From the NCBI GenBank assembly GCA_030428395.1, contig JAUIDW010000010.1:1-42041 (forward strand): a stretch of 42,041 nt of DNA. The letters are read 5' to 3'. The notes beneath the pieces were generated by a model. The model was not told the origin of the DNA. It made no database searches and saw only the letters and a program-made list of their open reading frames with translations. Source of the stretch: a bacterium. GTDB lineage: Bacteria; Planctomycetota; UBA1135; GCA-002686595. Below are positions 15,626-24,745 of this stretch, one piece after another; the first letter of the stretch is position 1, and each line of letters begins with the position of its first letter. The position numbers and the translations under genes were made by a program.

Positions 15626-16328
15626 GGGAGGGGGTCGGGGCCGGCTCGCCGGCCTCGGCGGCGGCGAGCTCGCCCGTGTTCTCGCCGGGGCGCCAGCGCT
15701 CCCAGCGGCCGACGCGCACGCCGCCGGGGCCGAAGTTGCCGCGCTCGGCCAGGCTGCCGTCGGCGTGCCAGTACGTCCACGTGCCCGTGCGGCGGTTGCC
15801 GTAGTAGCGGCCCTCGGCCTTCTTGCGGCCGCCGGGGTGGTACTCCACCCAGTCGCCCTCGCGCACGTTGCCGCGCATGGGGCCCTGGCTGGAGACCTGG
15901 CCGTCCTCGAACCACCAGATCATCTCGCCGGGCGCGCCGCCGGCGCCGAAGTCGACGAGCGAGCGCGGCGCGCCGTCGGCGTAGTAGCTGCGCCACGTCC
16001 CGACCGGCTCGCCGTGGCGGAACTCGCGCTCGGCGCGCACCTGGCCGTCCTCGTACCACTCGACCTCGCGGCCGTGCTTGACGGTCTTGCGGTCCTCGCG
16101 GATCAGCACGCCGGTCTCGCGCGCGAGCAGCGTCGGGTCGTTGCGGTAGAAGCTGCGCTGCCGCTCCTGGACCGGCTGCTCGAGGGGCGGCCCCTCCACG
16201 CGCGGGTAGTAGCCCGACGGCAGCGGCGGCCGGATGCAGGCCGGCGCGAGCAGCGCGGACGCGCCGAGTCCCGCGGCGAGAGCGGCGGCGAGGCGCGGGC
16301 GGGGCCGGATCGGGCGGGGGGCGTTCAT
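15621..16328 (-). CDS. MORN/YwqK-type repeat lipoprotein or secreted protein
   Basis: A 235-residue exported protein. The N terminus has an Arg-rich region, a hydrophobic stretch and Cys31 after LLAPA, a possible but imperfect lipobox. From about residue 75 there are five or so MORN-like repeats: VEWYEDGQVRAEREFRHGEP, WRSYYADGAPRSLVDFGAGG, IWWFEDGQVSSQG, WVEYHPGGRKKAEGRYYGN and WTYWHADGSLAERGNFGPGG. Such proteins are often labelled YwqK antitoxins in databases, but no toxin is present and the export signal argues against that role. The ATG overlaps the stop of the M14 gene by four bases, so both are made together. A surface or periplasmic binding role is inferred. Confidence 0.8.
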   Translation of the reverse strand: MNAPRPIRPRPRLAAALAAGLGASALLAPACIRPPLPSGYYPRVEGPPLEQPVQERQRSFYRNDPTLLARETGVLIREDRKTVKHGREVEWYEDGQVRAEREFRHGEPVGTWRSYYADGAPRSLVDFGAGGAPGEMIWWFEDGQVSSQGPMRGNVREGDWVEYHPGGRKKAEGRYYGNRRTGTWTYWHADGSLAERGNFGPGGVRVGRWERWRPGENTGELAAAEAGEPAPTPSR

Positions 16329-19195
16329 CGCGGGGGGGCGTCCAGCAGGATAGCGCGGAACAGCAGCTGGAACGTGCCCTGGGTCCAGCCGCGGTAGTGC
16401 GGGCGGAACCCGAACAGGTGCACGGCGCCCTCTCCGTGTTCGGCGCGAACCCAGGCGGACTTGCCCTCGACCACCTCGGGCTGGCGGATCCATCCCGAGA
16501 GCAGGACCCTGCGCGGCGCGTAGCGCAGGAGGGTCGCGGCGCGCGCGCCCTCCTCCACCGTCCAGGCGGCGCCGCCCCGGGTGAAGAACAGCGGCACGGA
16601 GGCCGGCAGGCCGGCCGCGCGCGGCGCGCCGGGCTCGGGGACGCCCCGCAGCACGCTGCCGGGGCACGAGAAGCCCTCGGCCTCCGGGGCGGCGACCGCG
16701 TCCACGAGCGGAAGGTCCAGCAGGTCGATCGCCCAGGCCGCCGCGCGGCCGACGGCGATCACGGTCCCGCCGCCGCGCACGAACTCCTCGACGGCCACGG
16801 CGCCCTCGGGGTCCAGGCCGCCGGTGTAGTCGCTCGGGACCGAGCCGGCGCGGCGGCCGCGGTCGAGCTGCCTCCCGTCGACGTCCGGCAGCACCAGCAC
16901 GTCGAGGAAGCCGTCCAGCCGTCCGGCGCGCAGCATCTCGTTGCGGACACGCGTGAAGGGCACGCCGAAGCCGTCCAGCACCCAGCGGATCCAGCCCTCG
17001 TCCATGGAGCCGCGCCAGGGCGCGTACACGCCGACGCGCGGCAGGCGCGCGAGCGTCCGCGTCCAGGCTGGAGCGGGCGCGGCGTCGGGGCCGCTCGCCG
17101 CCGCTCCGCTCGTGTCCGCGCCGTCGTCCGACGCGCCGGAAGACCCCGGCACGAGGCGCGCCGCGCGGAACGAGCCCTCCGCGGCGTCGGGGTCGGCCAC
17201 GAACGTCAGGCGCTCGCCGCGGCCGAGCGCCGCGAACGCGTCGCGCCACCGGTCGCTCTCGCGCGTCGACCAGCGGGTGCCGTCGTCCAGACGCTCGAAG
17301 CCCGCCACCGCCTCGTCCGCGCCGACCACGTGGCGCAGCTCGGCCGCGAGCGCCTCGACCACCTCGACGCGGTGCACGCCGAACAGCAGCGGCAGGGTCC
17401 AGCCGGCGACGTCGTAGGGCGAGTCGCCGTCGGGGTAGCGCTGGACCTCGAACAGGTCCTTCACGTGCGCGCCGTAGGGCTGGTCGCGCGGGATCACGAC
17501 GCTGCCGGCGGGCCACGTCCGCCCGTCGGCCTCGACCGGAGCGTCGGCGACGAAGACGTCGACGCCGCCGAGCAGCAGCAGCTCGACCAGCCGGCGCGCG
17601 GCCCCGCGGTCCTGGCCGTCCGAGGGCAGGATCCAGGCGCGCGGCGCGTCGGTGCGGCCGCGCTCGACCGCCCGGCGCGCGGCGTCGAGCGACCCCGACA
17701 GCCAGCGCGGGCGCTCGCGCGCCAGGCTGCCGAGCAGCGAGCGCGCGAAGGCCAGCTCGTAGTCGACGACGTCGCGCAGCCGCCACCAGCCGCCCGGCCA
17801 GGGGTCCGGGAAGCGGTTCGAGGGCGCGTAGTCGCCCAGCCCGCGCGGCCCGCGCAGCCGCTCGATCGGCAGGAACACCGGCGTGGCGAGGTCCACCGAG
17901 GCCGCCTCGGTCAAGAGGCCGATCACGTTGTGGCGCACGGGCACGTTGCGGTTCCCGCCGTTCCACCACATGTCGTAGGAGACGCCCGTGGACACGCCCG
18001 AGAGCCCGGCGCGCGTCATGTCGTAGAGCGCCCGCGACCCCAGCGCGCCGATGCCCGCGATGACGCCGGGGTCCAGGTTGGGGTTCAGCGGGTCGCGGAA
18101 CGGCGGGACGAACATGCGCTCGCGATCCGAGCCCTGCTCGTGCACGTCCCAGTACACCTGCGGGTGCCACTCGGAGTACAGCAGCCGCGTGACGATGCGC
18201 GTCTCCGCCTGGGTCAGCGCGAACCAGTCGCGGTTGTTGTCGTGGCCGACGTAGTGGTGGTAGAGCTCGAGCAGGCCGGAGGCCTCGTGCGGCGTCCCGA
18301 CCGTCTCGCGGTACCACGAGACGACGCGGTCCAGGCCGTCGGGGTTCAGGCACGGCGCGACGAGCACGACGAGCTCCTCGCGCGCGCGCCGCCAGGGCGC
18401 CTCGTCGGACGTCGCCAGGGCGTGGGCCAGCTCCATCGAGAACTGCGGCGCGGCGGTCTCGGTCGAGTGCATCCCGCACGACACGAACAGCACGAGCGGC
18501 TCCTCCGCCACGATGCGCGCCAGCTCGGCCGCGTCGACGCCGCGCGGGTCGGCCAGCCGCGCGGACGCGGCCCGGATCGCGTCGAGCCGCGCCAGGTTCG
18601 CCTCGCTCGAGATCGCCGCCAGCAGGAAGTCGCGCCCGTCGGTCGTCGTCCCCACCACGTCCGTGCGCACGCGCGGGCTGGCCTCGGCGAGGCGATGGAA
18701 GTACGCCGACACCTCGCCCCAGTCCGCCAGCTCGAAGTCCACCGCGACGGGCCGCCCGAGGTGCTCCCCCGGCGCGGGCACCTGCGCCCCGGCCGCGAGC
18801 CCCGTCGCCCAGACCGCGACGGCCACCACCACGCGTGCGAGCCCGCGCGCACGCGATTGCACACCGGCCCGCAGGCCGGGGATCGGCCCGCGCCCCGGAT
18901 CCGCGAGCGGGCCGGCACGCAGCCCGCTGCCAGGGCCGATGCGGGGCCCGACGCGCGGCCCAGTACGCCGGCCGGTGCGCGGACCACTGCGCGGCGCGGT
19001 GCGCTGGCCGATGCGCAGGCCGATCTTCGGGACCAAGTGCGGGCCGACTCGCGGGCCGGTGATCGGGCCGGTGCGCGGGCCGGTGCGCAGGCCGGTGCGC
19101 GGCCCGGTGCGCGGCCCGGTGCGCGGGCCAGTGCGCGGCCCGGTGCGCGAAAGGAGCGTCGAGCGGAGCGGCGGGGCGGCGGAGGTCGCGGTCAT
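16325..19195 (-). CDS. M14 family zinc carboxypeptidase-like protein with a repeat-rich N-terminal extension
   Basis: With the ATG at 19195 the protein has 956 residues. Zinc site: HSTE (His243, Glu246) and DVHEQG (His352); substrate motif NNRDW (320-324); catalytic Glu430 in LLTEAAS. This is a complete M14 active site. The C-terminal half resembles the large planctomycete-type M14 proteins, with a glutamine-amidotransferase-like segment (VDVFVADAPVE to GTVIAVGRAAAW). A signal-peptide-like segment lies at 119-137 (LARVVVAVAVWATGLAAGA), preceded by 24 in-frame tetrapeptide repeats (RTGP type). GGGAGA lies 5 nt before the ATG at 19195. GTG at 18862, at the exact end of the repeat, would give an ordinary 845-residue secreted protein. 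Which start is used is undecided. Peptide hydrolysis outside the cytoplasm is inferred. Confidence 0.85.
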   Translation of the reverse strand: MTATSAAPPLRSTLLSRTGPRTGPRTGPRTGPRTGLRTGPRTGPITGPRVGPHLVPKIGLRIGQRTAPRSGPRTGRRTGPRVGPRIGPGSGLRAGPLADPGRGPIPGLRAGVQSRARGLARVVVAVAVWATGLAAGAQVPAPGEHLGRPVAVDFELADWGEVSAYFHRLAEASPRVRTDVVGTTTDGRDFLLAAISSEANLARLDAIRAASARLADPRGVDAAELARIVAEEPLVLFVSCGMHSTETAAPQFSMELAHALATSDEAPWRRAREELVVLVAPCLNPDGLDRVVSWYRETVGTPHEASGLLELYHHYVGHDNNRDWFALTQAETRIVTRLLYSEWHPQVYWDVHEQGSDRERMFVPPFRDPLNPNLDPGVIAGIGALGSRALYDMTRAGLSGVSTGVSYDMWWNGGNRNVPVRHNVIGLLTEAASVDLATPVFLPIERLRGPRGLGDYAPSNRFPDPWPGGWWRLRDVVDYELAFARSLLGSLARERPRWLSGSLDAARRAVERGRTDAPRAWILPSDGQDRGAARRLVELLLLGGVDVFVADAPVEADGRTWPAGSVVIPRDQPYGAHVKDLFEVQRYPDGDSPYDVAGWTLPLLFGVHRVEVVEALAAELRHVVGADEAVAGFERLDDGTRWSTRESDRWRDAFAALGRGERLTFVADPDAAEGSFRAARLVPGSSGASDDGADTSGAAASGPDAAPAPAWTRTLARLPRVGVYAPWRGSMDEGWIRWVLDGFGVPFTRVRNEMLRAGRLDGFLDVLVLPDVDGRQLDRGRRAGSVPSDYTGGLDPEGAVAVEEFVRGGGTVIAVGRAAAWAIDLLDLPLVDAVAAPEAEGFSCPGSVLRGVPEPGAPRAAGLPASVPLFFTRGGAAWTVEEGARAATLLRYAPRRVLLSGWIRQPEVVEGKSAWVRAEHGEGAVHLFGFRPHYRGWTQGTFQLLFRAILLDAPPR
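18860..19147 (-). repeat. 24 tandem 12-bp units at the 5' end of the M14 gene
   Basis: Units follow the consensus CGCACCGGCCCG (coding strand), encoding Arg-Thr-Gly-Pro. All 24 units keep the 12-bp period with no insertion or deletion. Units nearest 19147 are almost identical; those near 18860 have decayed. Several differences are synonymous (ACC/ACT, GGG/GGC, CGC/CGT), others are not. The repeat ends where the signal-peptide-coding part begins. Confidence 0.9.
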
Positions 19196-19344
19196 CGGTC
19201 TCCCGTGTCGAGGCGTCTCGGCGCGCTGCGGGGGCGTCTCGGCGCGCGGCGCGGCCCGGGGTCCGGGGCGGTCGCGCGCGGCGTCCGCATCGCCCCGGGG
19301 CGCGGCGGCGGGCGGTGGCGCGAGCCGGGGTCCGGAGGGGGCGG

Positions 19345-19350
19345 ATTGTA
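19345..19350 (-). promoter_or_regulatory. -10-like TACAAT for the M14 operon
   Basis: TACAATCCGCC on the minus strand, also found before pdxA (35653-35658). It lies 149 nt upstream of the ATG at 19195. The divergent gap 19196-19432 otherwise contains only GC-rich sequence and the box for the M16 gene. Confidence 0.45.
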
Positions 19351-19419
19351 GCCCGCGGGCGCCGCGTGGTCCCGCCGTTCGTTCCGCGTAAGGCGGGCGG
19401 GCCGCGCGGTCTCGCGGGC

Positions 19420-19425
19420 TACGAT
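19420..19425 (+). promoter_or_regulatory. -10-like TACGAT before the M16 gene
   Basis: TACGAT ends 7 nt before the ATG at 19433, followed by CGCGGCC. There is no room for a ribosome binding site, so a leaderless transcript is inferred. Confidence 0.5.
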
Positions 19426-19432
19426 CGCGGCC

Positions 19433-22195
19433 ATGCTCCAGCTCCTCCTCGTCTCCGCGCTCGCGGCGCCCCAGAATCCGCGCATGGACCTCCCGTTCGA
19501 GACCTTCACCCTCGACAACGGCCTCGAGGTCGTCGTGCACGAGGACCACTCCGACCCCGTCGTCGCGGTCTACGTCGTCTACCACGTCGGCAGCGGGCGC
19601 GAGCGCCCCGGCCGCTCGGGGTTCGCGCACCTCTTCGAGCACATGCTGTTCCAGGGCTCGCAGCACGTCGACGACGACGGCCACTTCAAGCTCGTCTCCG
19701 AGGCCGGCGGGACGCTGAACGGGACCACGAACTTCGACCGCACGCTGTACTACGAGGTGCTGCCCGCGAACCAGCTCGAGCTGGCGCTCTGGCTCGAGGC
19801 GGACCGCATGGGCTTCCTCCTGCCCGCGCTCACACAGGAGTCGTTCGACAACCAGGTCGACGTCGTCAAGAACGAGCGCCGGCAGAACTACGAGAACCGG
19901 CCGTACCGCCGCGGGCACGAGACCATCCTCGCGGCGATGTTCCCGTCGGACCACCCCTACTCCTGGCCGACGATCGGCTCGATGGCGGACCTCTCCGCCG
20001 CGACGCTCGACGACGTGCACGCGTTCTTCCGGCGCTGGTACGGCCCGAACAACGCGACGCTCGCCGTGGGCGGCGACGTGGACTCCGCGCAGGTGCGCGC
20101 CTGGGTCGAGCGCTACTTCGGCTCGATCCCCGCCGGCCCCGAGGTCGCGCGGCCCGAGCCGCGCCCGGTCCGGCTCGAGGCGGACCGGCGCGTCGTCCTG
20201 GAGGACCGCGTCCAGCTCCCCCAGCTCGTCGTCTCCTGGCCCACCGTGACGCACTACACCGACGAGGACGCGGCGCTCACGCTGCTGGAGGCGGTGCTGT
20301 CGGCGAACAAGTCCGCCGTGCTCGACCGGGCGCTGCAGGTCGAGGAGGAGCTCGTGCGCGACGTCTCCGCCTCGAACTCCACGCGCGAGCTCGCCGGCGA
20401 GTTCCGGATCACGCTGACGGCCGCGCCCGGGGTCTCGCTCGACGCCCTCGAGCAGCGCCTCGGCGAGCTGCTGCTCGAGCTGGCCGAGCGCGGCATCGAC
20501 CCCGACCACCTCGAGCGCATGAAGACCCGCTTCGAGTCCCGCTACGTCCGGGCCTTCGAGACCGTCTCGGGCCGCACCAGCGCCCTGGCGGAGGCCAGCG
20601 TCTTCGAGGGCGACCCCGCGGCCGCGGCGCGCTGGCTCGAGCGCGTCCTGGCCGTCTCCGCCGAGGACGTCCACGGCGCGCTGAAGCGCCACCTCGTCGG
20701 CCGCCCGGCGGTGATCCTGTCGGTCGTGCCGGAGGGTCGCGTCGACCTGGCCGCCAGCGGCCGCACCCCGGCGCAGGTCGAGGCCGAGGCCGCGCTGGAC
20801 CGCACGCAGCGCCCCGCCGCCGGGCCCGTGCCGGAGTTCCACACGCCGCCGATCTGGCACGACCGGCTGCCCAACGGGGTCGCGGTGCTCGGGACGCCCT
20901 TCGACGAGATCCCGATGACGCGCATCGAGCTGTCGCTGCCGGGGGGCCGGCTGGCCGAGACGGAGGAGACCGCCGGGCTCTCCACGCTCGTGGCGGCGAT
21001 GCTCGGCGAGGGCACCGAGCGGCTCTCGACCACGGAGTGGACCGAGGCGCTCGACGACCTCGGCGCCACGCTCGCGGTGTCGAGCGACCGCGAGGAGCTG
21101 ACGTTCTCGCTCGCGACGCTCGACCGCAACCTCGTGCCGGCGGTCGAGCTCCTGGGCGAGCTGCTCCTGACTCCGCGCTTCGACCCGGAGGACTTCGAGC
21201 GCCTGCGCCGCCGCCGGCTCGCGGCCATCGACACGCGCGGCGACGACGTCCGCGGCGTGGCGGAGACCGTCTTCGCGCGCCTCGTCCACGGCGACGGCTC
21301 GCCCCTGGGCGCGCCGGCGCGCGGCACCCGGGCCACCATCGAGAGCCTCACGCTCGACACCGCCCGCGCCTGGTACCGCGGCGTCGCGGATCCGTCGCGC
21401 GCGCGCCTGGTGGTCGTCGGCGACCACGACGCGGCCGCCGTCCAGCAGCTGTTCGCCGGCCTGGCGGCGCGCTGGACGCCCCCCGAGAATCCGATCGTCG
21501 CCGCCGCTCCGCGGCCCGCGCCCGCGCGGGAGCGCACGGCGCTGTACCTGGTCGACCGGCCGGGCGCCGCGCAGTCGGAGCTGCGCGTCGGCCACATGGG
21601 CCCGGCGCGGACCAACCCCGACTACTACGCGCTGGACGTGCTGAACTACGTGCTGGGAGGCTCGTTCTCCAGCCGGGTGAACATGAACCTGCGCGAGGAC
21701 AAGGGCTACACGTACGGGGCGCGCACGTCCCTCTCCGGCAGCAACGTGCCAGGACCGTTCCAGGCCGGAAGCGGTGTGCACACGCACGTGACCGCCGACG
21801 CGGTCCGCGAGCTGCTCGGCGAGCTGCAGGGCATCCTCGCCGGCCCGACGCAGGACGAGCTGGACTTCGCGCGGGCCGCGCTGCTGCAGGCCAACGCGCG
21901 CCGCTACGAGTCCATGCGCGCCCTCGCGGGCCTGGTCGACAACGTGGGTCGCTACGGCTTCCCCGACGACTACCCCGAGCGCAACGCGGCCGAGCTGCGC
22001 GACCTCACGACCGAGCGCCTGCGCGAGCTGGCCGTGCAGTACCTCGAGCCCGACCGCCTGGTCGTGCTGGTGGTCGGCGACGCCGAGCAGGTCCGCGCCG
22101 GCCTGGACGAGCTGGGCCTCGGCCCGGTGGTCGAGCTCGACGTCGACGGGGCCGCGGTGGACGGCGGCGCGGTGGACGCGAGCCACGCGCGCTGA
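19433..22195 (+). CDS. M16 (insulinase/pitrilysin) family two-domain zinc peptidase
   Basis: A 920-residue M16 peptidase containing two homologous halves. The first half has the inverted zinc motif HLFEH (His66, Glu69, His70) followed about 75 residues later by VVKNERRQNYENRPYRRG with the third ligand Glu. The second half starts near WHDRLPNGVAVLGTPFDEIP, has no HxxEH and carries the RGEDKGYTYG-like block (NLREDKGYTYGARTS) that binds substrate. This is the usual active/inactive arrangement of M16B/C proteins. The N terminus (MLQLLLVSALAAPQNP) looks like a short signal peptide, so an extracytoplasmic site is likely. It is divergent from the M14 peptidase and converges on pcm. Confidence 0.92.
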   Translation: MLQLLLVSALAAPQNPRMDLPFETFTLDNGLEVVVHEDHSDPVVAVYVVYHVGSGRERPGRSGFAHLFEHMLFQGSQHVDDDGHFKLVSEAGGTLNGTTNFDRTLYYEVLPANQLELALWLEADRMGFLLPALTQESFDNQVDVVKNERRQNYENRPYRRGHETILAAMFPSDHPYSWPTIGSMADLSAATLDDVHAFFRRWYGPNNATLAVGGDVDSAQVRAWVERYFGSIPAGPEVARPEPRPVRLEADRRVVLEDRVQLPQLVVSWPTVTHYTDEDAALTLLEAVLSANKSAVLDRALQVEEELVRDVSASNSTRELAGEFRITLTAAPGVSLDALEQRLGELLLELAERGIDPDHLERMKTRFESRYVRAFETVSGRTSALAEASVFEGDPAAAARWLERVLAVSAEDVHGALKRHLVGRPAVILSVVPEGRVDLAASGRTPAQVEAEAALDRTQRPAAGPVPEFHTPPIWHDRLPNGVAVLGTPFDEIPMTRIELSLPGGRLAETEETAGLSTLVAAMLGEGTERLSTTEWTEALDDLGATLAVSSDREELTFSLATLDRNLVPAVELLGELLLTPRFDPEDFERLRRRRLAAIDTRGDDVRGVAETVFARLVHGDGSPLGAPARGTRATIESLTLDTARAWYRGVADPSRARLVVVGDHDAAAVQQLFAGLAARWTPPENPIVAAAPRPAPARERTALYLVDRPGAAQSELRVGHMGPARTNPDYYALDVLNYVLGGSFSSRVNMNLREDKGYTYGARTSLSGSNVPGPFQAGSGVHTHVTADAVRELLGELQGILAGPTQDELDFARAALLQANARRYESMRALAGLVDNVGRYGFPDDYPERNAAELRDLTTERLRELAVQYLEPDRLVVLVVGDAEQVRAGLDELGLGPVVELDVDGAAVDGGAVDASHAR

Positions 22196-22241
22196 GCGCG
22201 ACGGGCGCGCCGGGCGCGAGCGAGGCGCGGGCCCGGCGGCC

Positions 22242-23114
22242 TCAGCGCCGTCCGGGCTCGCCGGCCGCCTCGGCCTCGCCCGTCATCGGCACGAACCGCA
22301 CGGGCAGCACGGAGCGCTCCGAGAGCGACCCGTCGAGGCCCTTCTCGATCACGACCAGCTCCTGCGCGCGGTCCCCCACGGGCAGGACCATGCGCCCGCC
22401 GGGGGCCAGCTGCTCGATCAGGGGCGCCGGCACGTGGTCGGGCGCCGCCGTCACGACGATGGCGTCGAACGGGGCGTGCTCGGGCCAGCCGCGGTAGCCG
22501 TCCCCGGCGCGGACGTGCACGTTTCCGTAGCCCAGCTCCGCGAGCAGCGCGCGCGAGCGCTCGGCCAGCTCGGGCACGATCTCGATCGTCCACACCTCGC
22601 GGGCCAGCTCGCCGAGGACCGCGGCCTGGTACCCGCTGCCCGTGCCGATCTCGAGCACCCGCTCGTCCCCCGTGAGCCCGATCGCCTGCGTCATGAAGGC
22701 GACGATGTACGGCTGCGAGATCGTCTGGCCGTAGCCGATCGGGAGCGGCGAGTCCTCGTAGGCGTAGCTCCGCTCCGGCTCCGGCACGAAGCGGTGCCGG
22801 GGGACGGCGGCGAGCGCGGCCAGCACGCGCGGGTCGTCGATGCCGCGCGGCACGAGCTGATTCTCCAGCATGGTCCGGCGCGCGCCTCCTCGTTCCGCGG
22901 TGAGGCGCGTGATGCTCCGCTCATAGGGCGGCCCGCCCGCCGATTCCACTTCCGAGCCGAGGGTGCGGTCCGCGGCGGGCTCGCACCCGCAACCGGACAG
23001 GACGCCGAGCAGCAGGGCGAGAACGCCGCTGCGCGCCGGCACGCTCGCGACGCACGCTCGGCCACGTGCGCACCGTTCCGCGCGGCTCCGGGCCCTCGTT
23101 CCGGGTCGATCCAC
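22242..23114 (-). CDS. pcm: Protein-L-isoaspartate O-methyltransferase with a lipoprotein signal
   Basis: This enzyme methylates L-isoaspartyl residues to start repair of damaged proteins. The catalytic part shows [15 protein letters not shown] (SAM motif I), the signature [17 protein letters not shown] and [23 protein letters not shown]. From GTG 23114 the protein has 290 residues. It begins with an Arg-rich stretch, a hydrophobic core and a perfect lipobox LSGC (Cys42), so it should be lipid-anchored outside the cytoplasm. TACGCT lies 7 nt before this GTG. Other possible starts are GTG 23042 (clean lipoprotein signal) and ATG 22871, which has GAGGAGG 11 nt upstream and would give a cytosolic enzyme of normal length (209 residues). 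Confidence 0.88.
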   Translation of the reverse strand: MDRPGTRARSRAERCARGRACVASVPARSGVLALLLGVLSGCGCEPAADRTLGSEVESAGGPPYERSITRLTAERGGARRTMLENQLVPRGIDDPRVLAALAAVPRHRFVPEPERSYAYEDSPLPIGYGQTISQPYIVAFMTQAIGLTGDERVLEIGTGSGYQAAVLGELAREVWTIEIVPELAERSRALLAELGYGNVHVRAGDGYRGWPEHAPFDAIVVTAAPDHVPAPLIEQLAPGGRMVLPVGDRAQELVVIEKGLDGSLSERSVLPVRFVPMTGEAEAAGEPGRR

Positions 23115-23121
23115 GTCCCCG

Positions 23122-23127
23122 AGCGTA
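23122..23127 (-). promoter_or_regulatory. -10-like TACGCT before pcm
   Basis: TACGCT on the minus strand ends 7 nt before the GTG at 23114, the same geometry as five other genes in the window. It supports the long, lipobox-containing form of Pcm. Confidence 0.4.
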
Positions 23128-23194
23128 CTCCGGCCGGGCCGTCGTCGCCCCGGCGGCCCCGAGCAGGCATACTTCCGGCGGAGCCGCCGCCCCC

Positions 23195-24745
23195 ATGACG
23201 TCCACCGACCCGTCCGACACGCCTCCGCGACCGGCTCCCGGGCAGGACCCCGGGGAGGCTCCCGGCCCCCCGGGACAGGGCGGGGACTCCGCGCCGGACA
23301 TCCCCCTCGAGCCGGAGGGCTCGCCGCGGAGCGCCGCCAGCGACGAGCTGGACGAGGGGCGGCCGGTGGGCCCCACCCCGGCGGCGGACTTCTGGGAGAC
23401 CCTGTACGGCCGCCGCTCGATCCGGCGCTTCTCCGACCAGCCCGTCGCCCGCGAGCTGGTCGAGCAGGTGCTGCACGCGGGCATCTGGGCGCCGAGCTCC
23501 TGCAACTACCAGATGTGGGACCTGGTCGCGGTGGACGACCCCGACGTGAACGCGCAGCTCGCCGGGCTCTCGCTGCAGATGGGCAACGCGCCGGTGAACG
23601 TCGTCGTCTCGTACGGGCGCGACTTCTCCGAGGAGGGTTTCGCCAACGTCCAGTCCGCCAGTGCCCTCATCCAGAACATGAGCCTGGCCGCCCACGCCCT
23701 GGGGCTCGGCACCTTCTGGATCACGCAGATGGGCGACGCCGAGCGCGTCCGCGAGGTGGTCGGGCTGCCCTACGACCGGCTCGTGATCGCCGTGCTGGCG
23801 CTCGGGTATCCGAAGTCCGTCCCCCGGCGCGGCCCCCGCCGCCGCCCGCTGACGCAGGTCGCGCACTGGAACCATTACGCCGGCCGCGCGATCCCCTCCT
23901 CGCCGGACCCGGAGGACTGGCCCTCCGACCTGCGCGCCGTGTACCAGCGCGCGCGAGTCCTGAACGGGCTGCGCCACAACAAGCCCCGGCCCTGGGAGCT
24001 GCGCGCGCTCGAGACGGCGCTGGACCGGCTGGTTCCGGAGGGCGCCGAGCGCGCCCCCGATCCCGAGGCGGCGCCGCGCTGGCTGGACGTGCTGCCGTGC
24101 ACGGGCATCCTGACCGAGCGGCTCTCCCAGAAGCGCCCCGGGTTCCGCTTCGACGTCGTCGAGCACACGCCCGAGGTCGCCGCCTTCTGCGCGGCGCGGC
24201 CGCGGCCGAAGGGCCGCGCGCTGGTCTGGGACGCGGGCGCGACGGGCCCGGAGGACGACGCCTACGACGTAGCCTCGTGCCTCTACCGGCTGGAGGACCT
24301 GCGCGCTGACGAGCGCCCCCGGCTCCTGGCGGACGTCGTGCGCTGGCTCCGTCCGGGCGGCCGCCTGCTGCTGGGCTTCGTCAACCAGCGCTCGTTCCAC
24401 GACACGACCGAGCGCCTGCGCCGGCACCGCGGCGGACCGCGGGGCGTCGAGTACGTCCTGTCCCCCGACCCGAACATCGGTCCGTTCCAGGCGCTGCCCG
24501 CGGAGCAGGTCGAGGGGCTGGTCCGCGACGCGGGCCTGGAGGTGCGCGGTCGCCTGGGACTGCAGGCCGTCCCCCAGCCCGAGGAGATCGCGTTCCGCTC
24601 GCGCAACTTCTCGAGCCGCAACCAGGGCCTCGCCCGGGGCGCGGGCCGCGTGCTCTCGTGGATCGAGCGCGCTCCGGGGTTCCAGTCCCGGCGCGGGCGC
24701 TTCCAGTACCTGCTGCTGGAGAAGCCTGGCCACGCCGGGTCCTAG
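23195..24745 (+). CDS. Nitroreductase-like flavoprotein fused to a SAM-methyltransferase-like domain
   Basis: A 516-residue protein. Residues 1-60 are Pro/Gly-rich and acidic. Residues about 65-235 form a nitroreductase (FMN) domain: [47 protein letters not shown] and [11 protein letters not shown]. From about 280 a class I methyltransferase-like fold follows: [16 protein letters not shown] in the place of motif I (its glycines are partly lost), [43 protein letters not shown]. The two activities would be flavin-dependent reduction and possible methyl transfer; the degenerate motif I leaves the second uncertain. The ATG at 23195 follows a CATACT -10-like box by 21 nt. Its TAG stop overlaps the TAG of the convergent HEAT-vWA gene. 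Confidence 0.8.
   Translation: MTSTDPSDTPPRPAPGQDPGEAPGPPGQGGDSAPDIPLEPEGSPRSAASDELDEGRPVGPTPAADFWETLYGRRSIRRFSDQPVARELVEQVLHAGIWAPSSCNYQMWDLVAVDDPDVNAQLAGLSLQMGNAPVNVVVSYGRDFSEEGFANVQSASALIQNMSLAAHALGLGTFWITQMGDAERVREVVGLPYDRLVIAVLALGYPKSVPRRGPRRRPLTQVAHWNHYAGRAIPSSPDPEDWPSDLRAVYQRARVLNGLRHNKPRPWELRALETALDRLVPEGAERAPDPEAAPRWLDVLPCTGILTERLSQKRPGFRFDVVEHTPEVAAFCAARPRPKGRALVWDAGATGPEDDAYDVASCLYRLEDLRADERPRLLADVVRWLRPGGRLLLGFVNQRSFHDTTERLRRHRGGPRGVEYVLSPDPNIGPFQALPAEQVEGLVRDAGLEVRGRLGLQAVPQPEEIAFRSRNFSSRNQGLARGAGRVLSWIERAPGFQSRRGRFQYLLLEKPGHAGS

Noticed and set aside
15621-16328. Antitoxin of a toxin-antitoxin pair (YwqK-like)
   Set aside because: No toxin gene is adjacent and the protein has an export signal. 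The similarity is only to the MORN-like repeat.
16325-22186. A 1953-codon minus-strand frame joining the M14 gene with sequence antisense to the M16 gene
   Set aside because: Only the part from 19195 down shows protein motifs. The upstream part is the shadow of the M16 gene, whose zinc motif and domain structure are clear on the plus strand.
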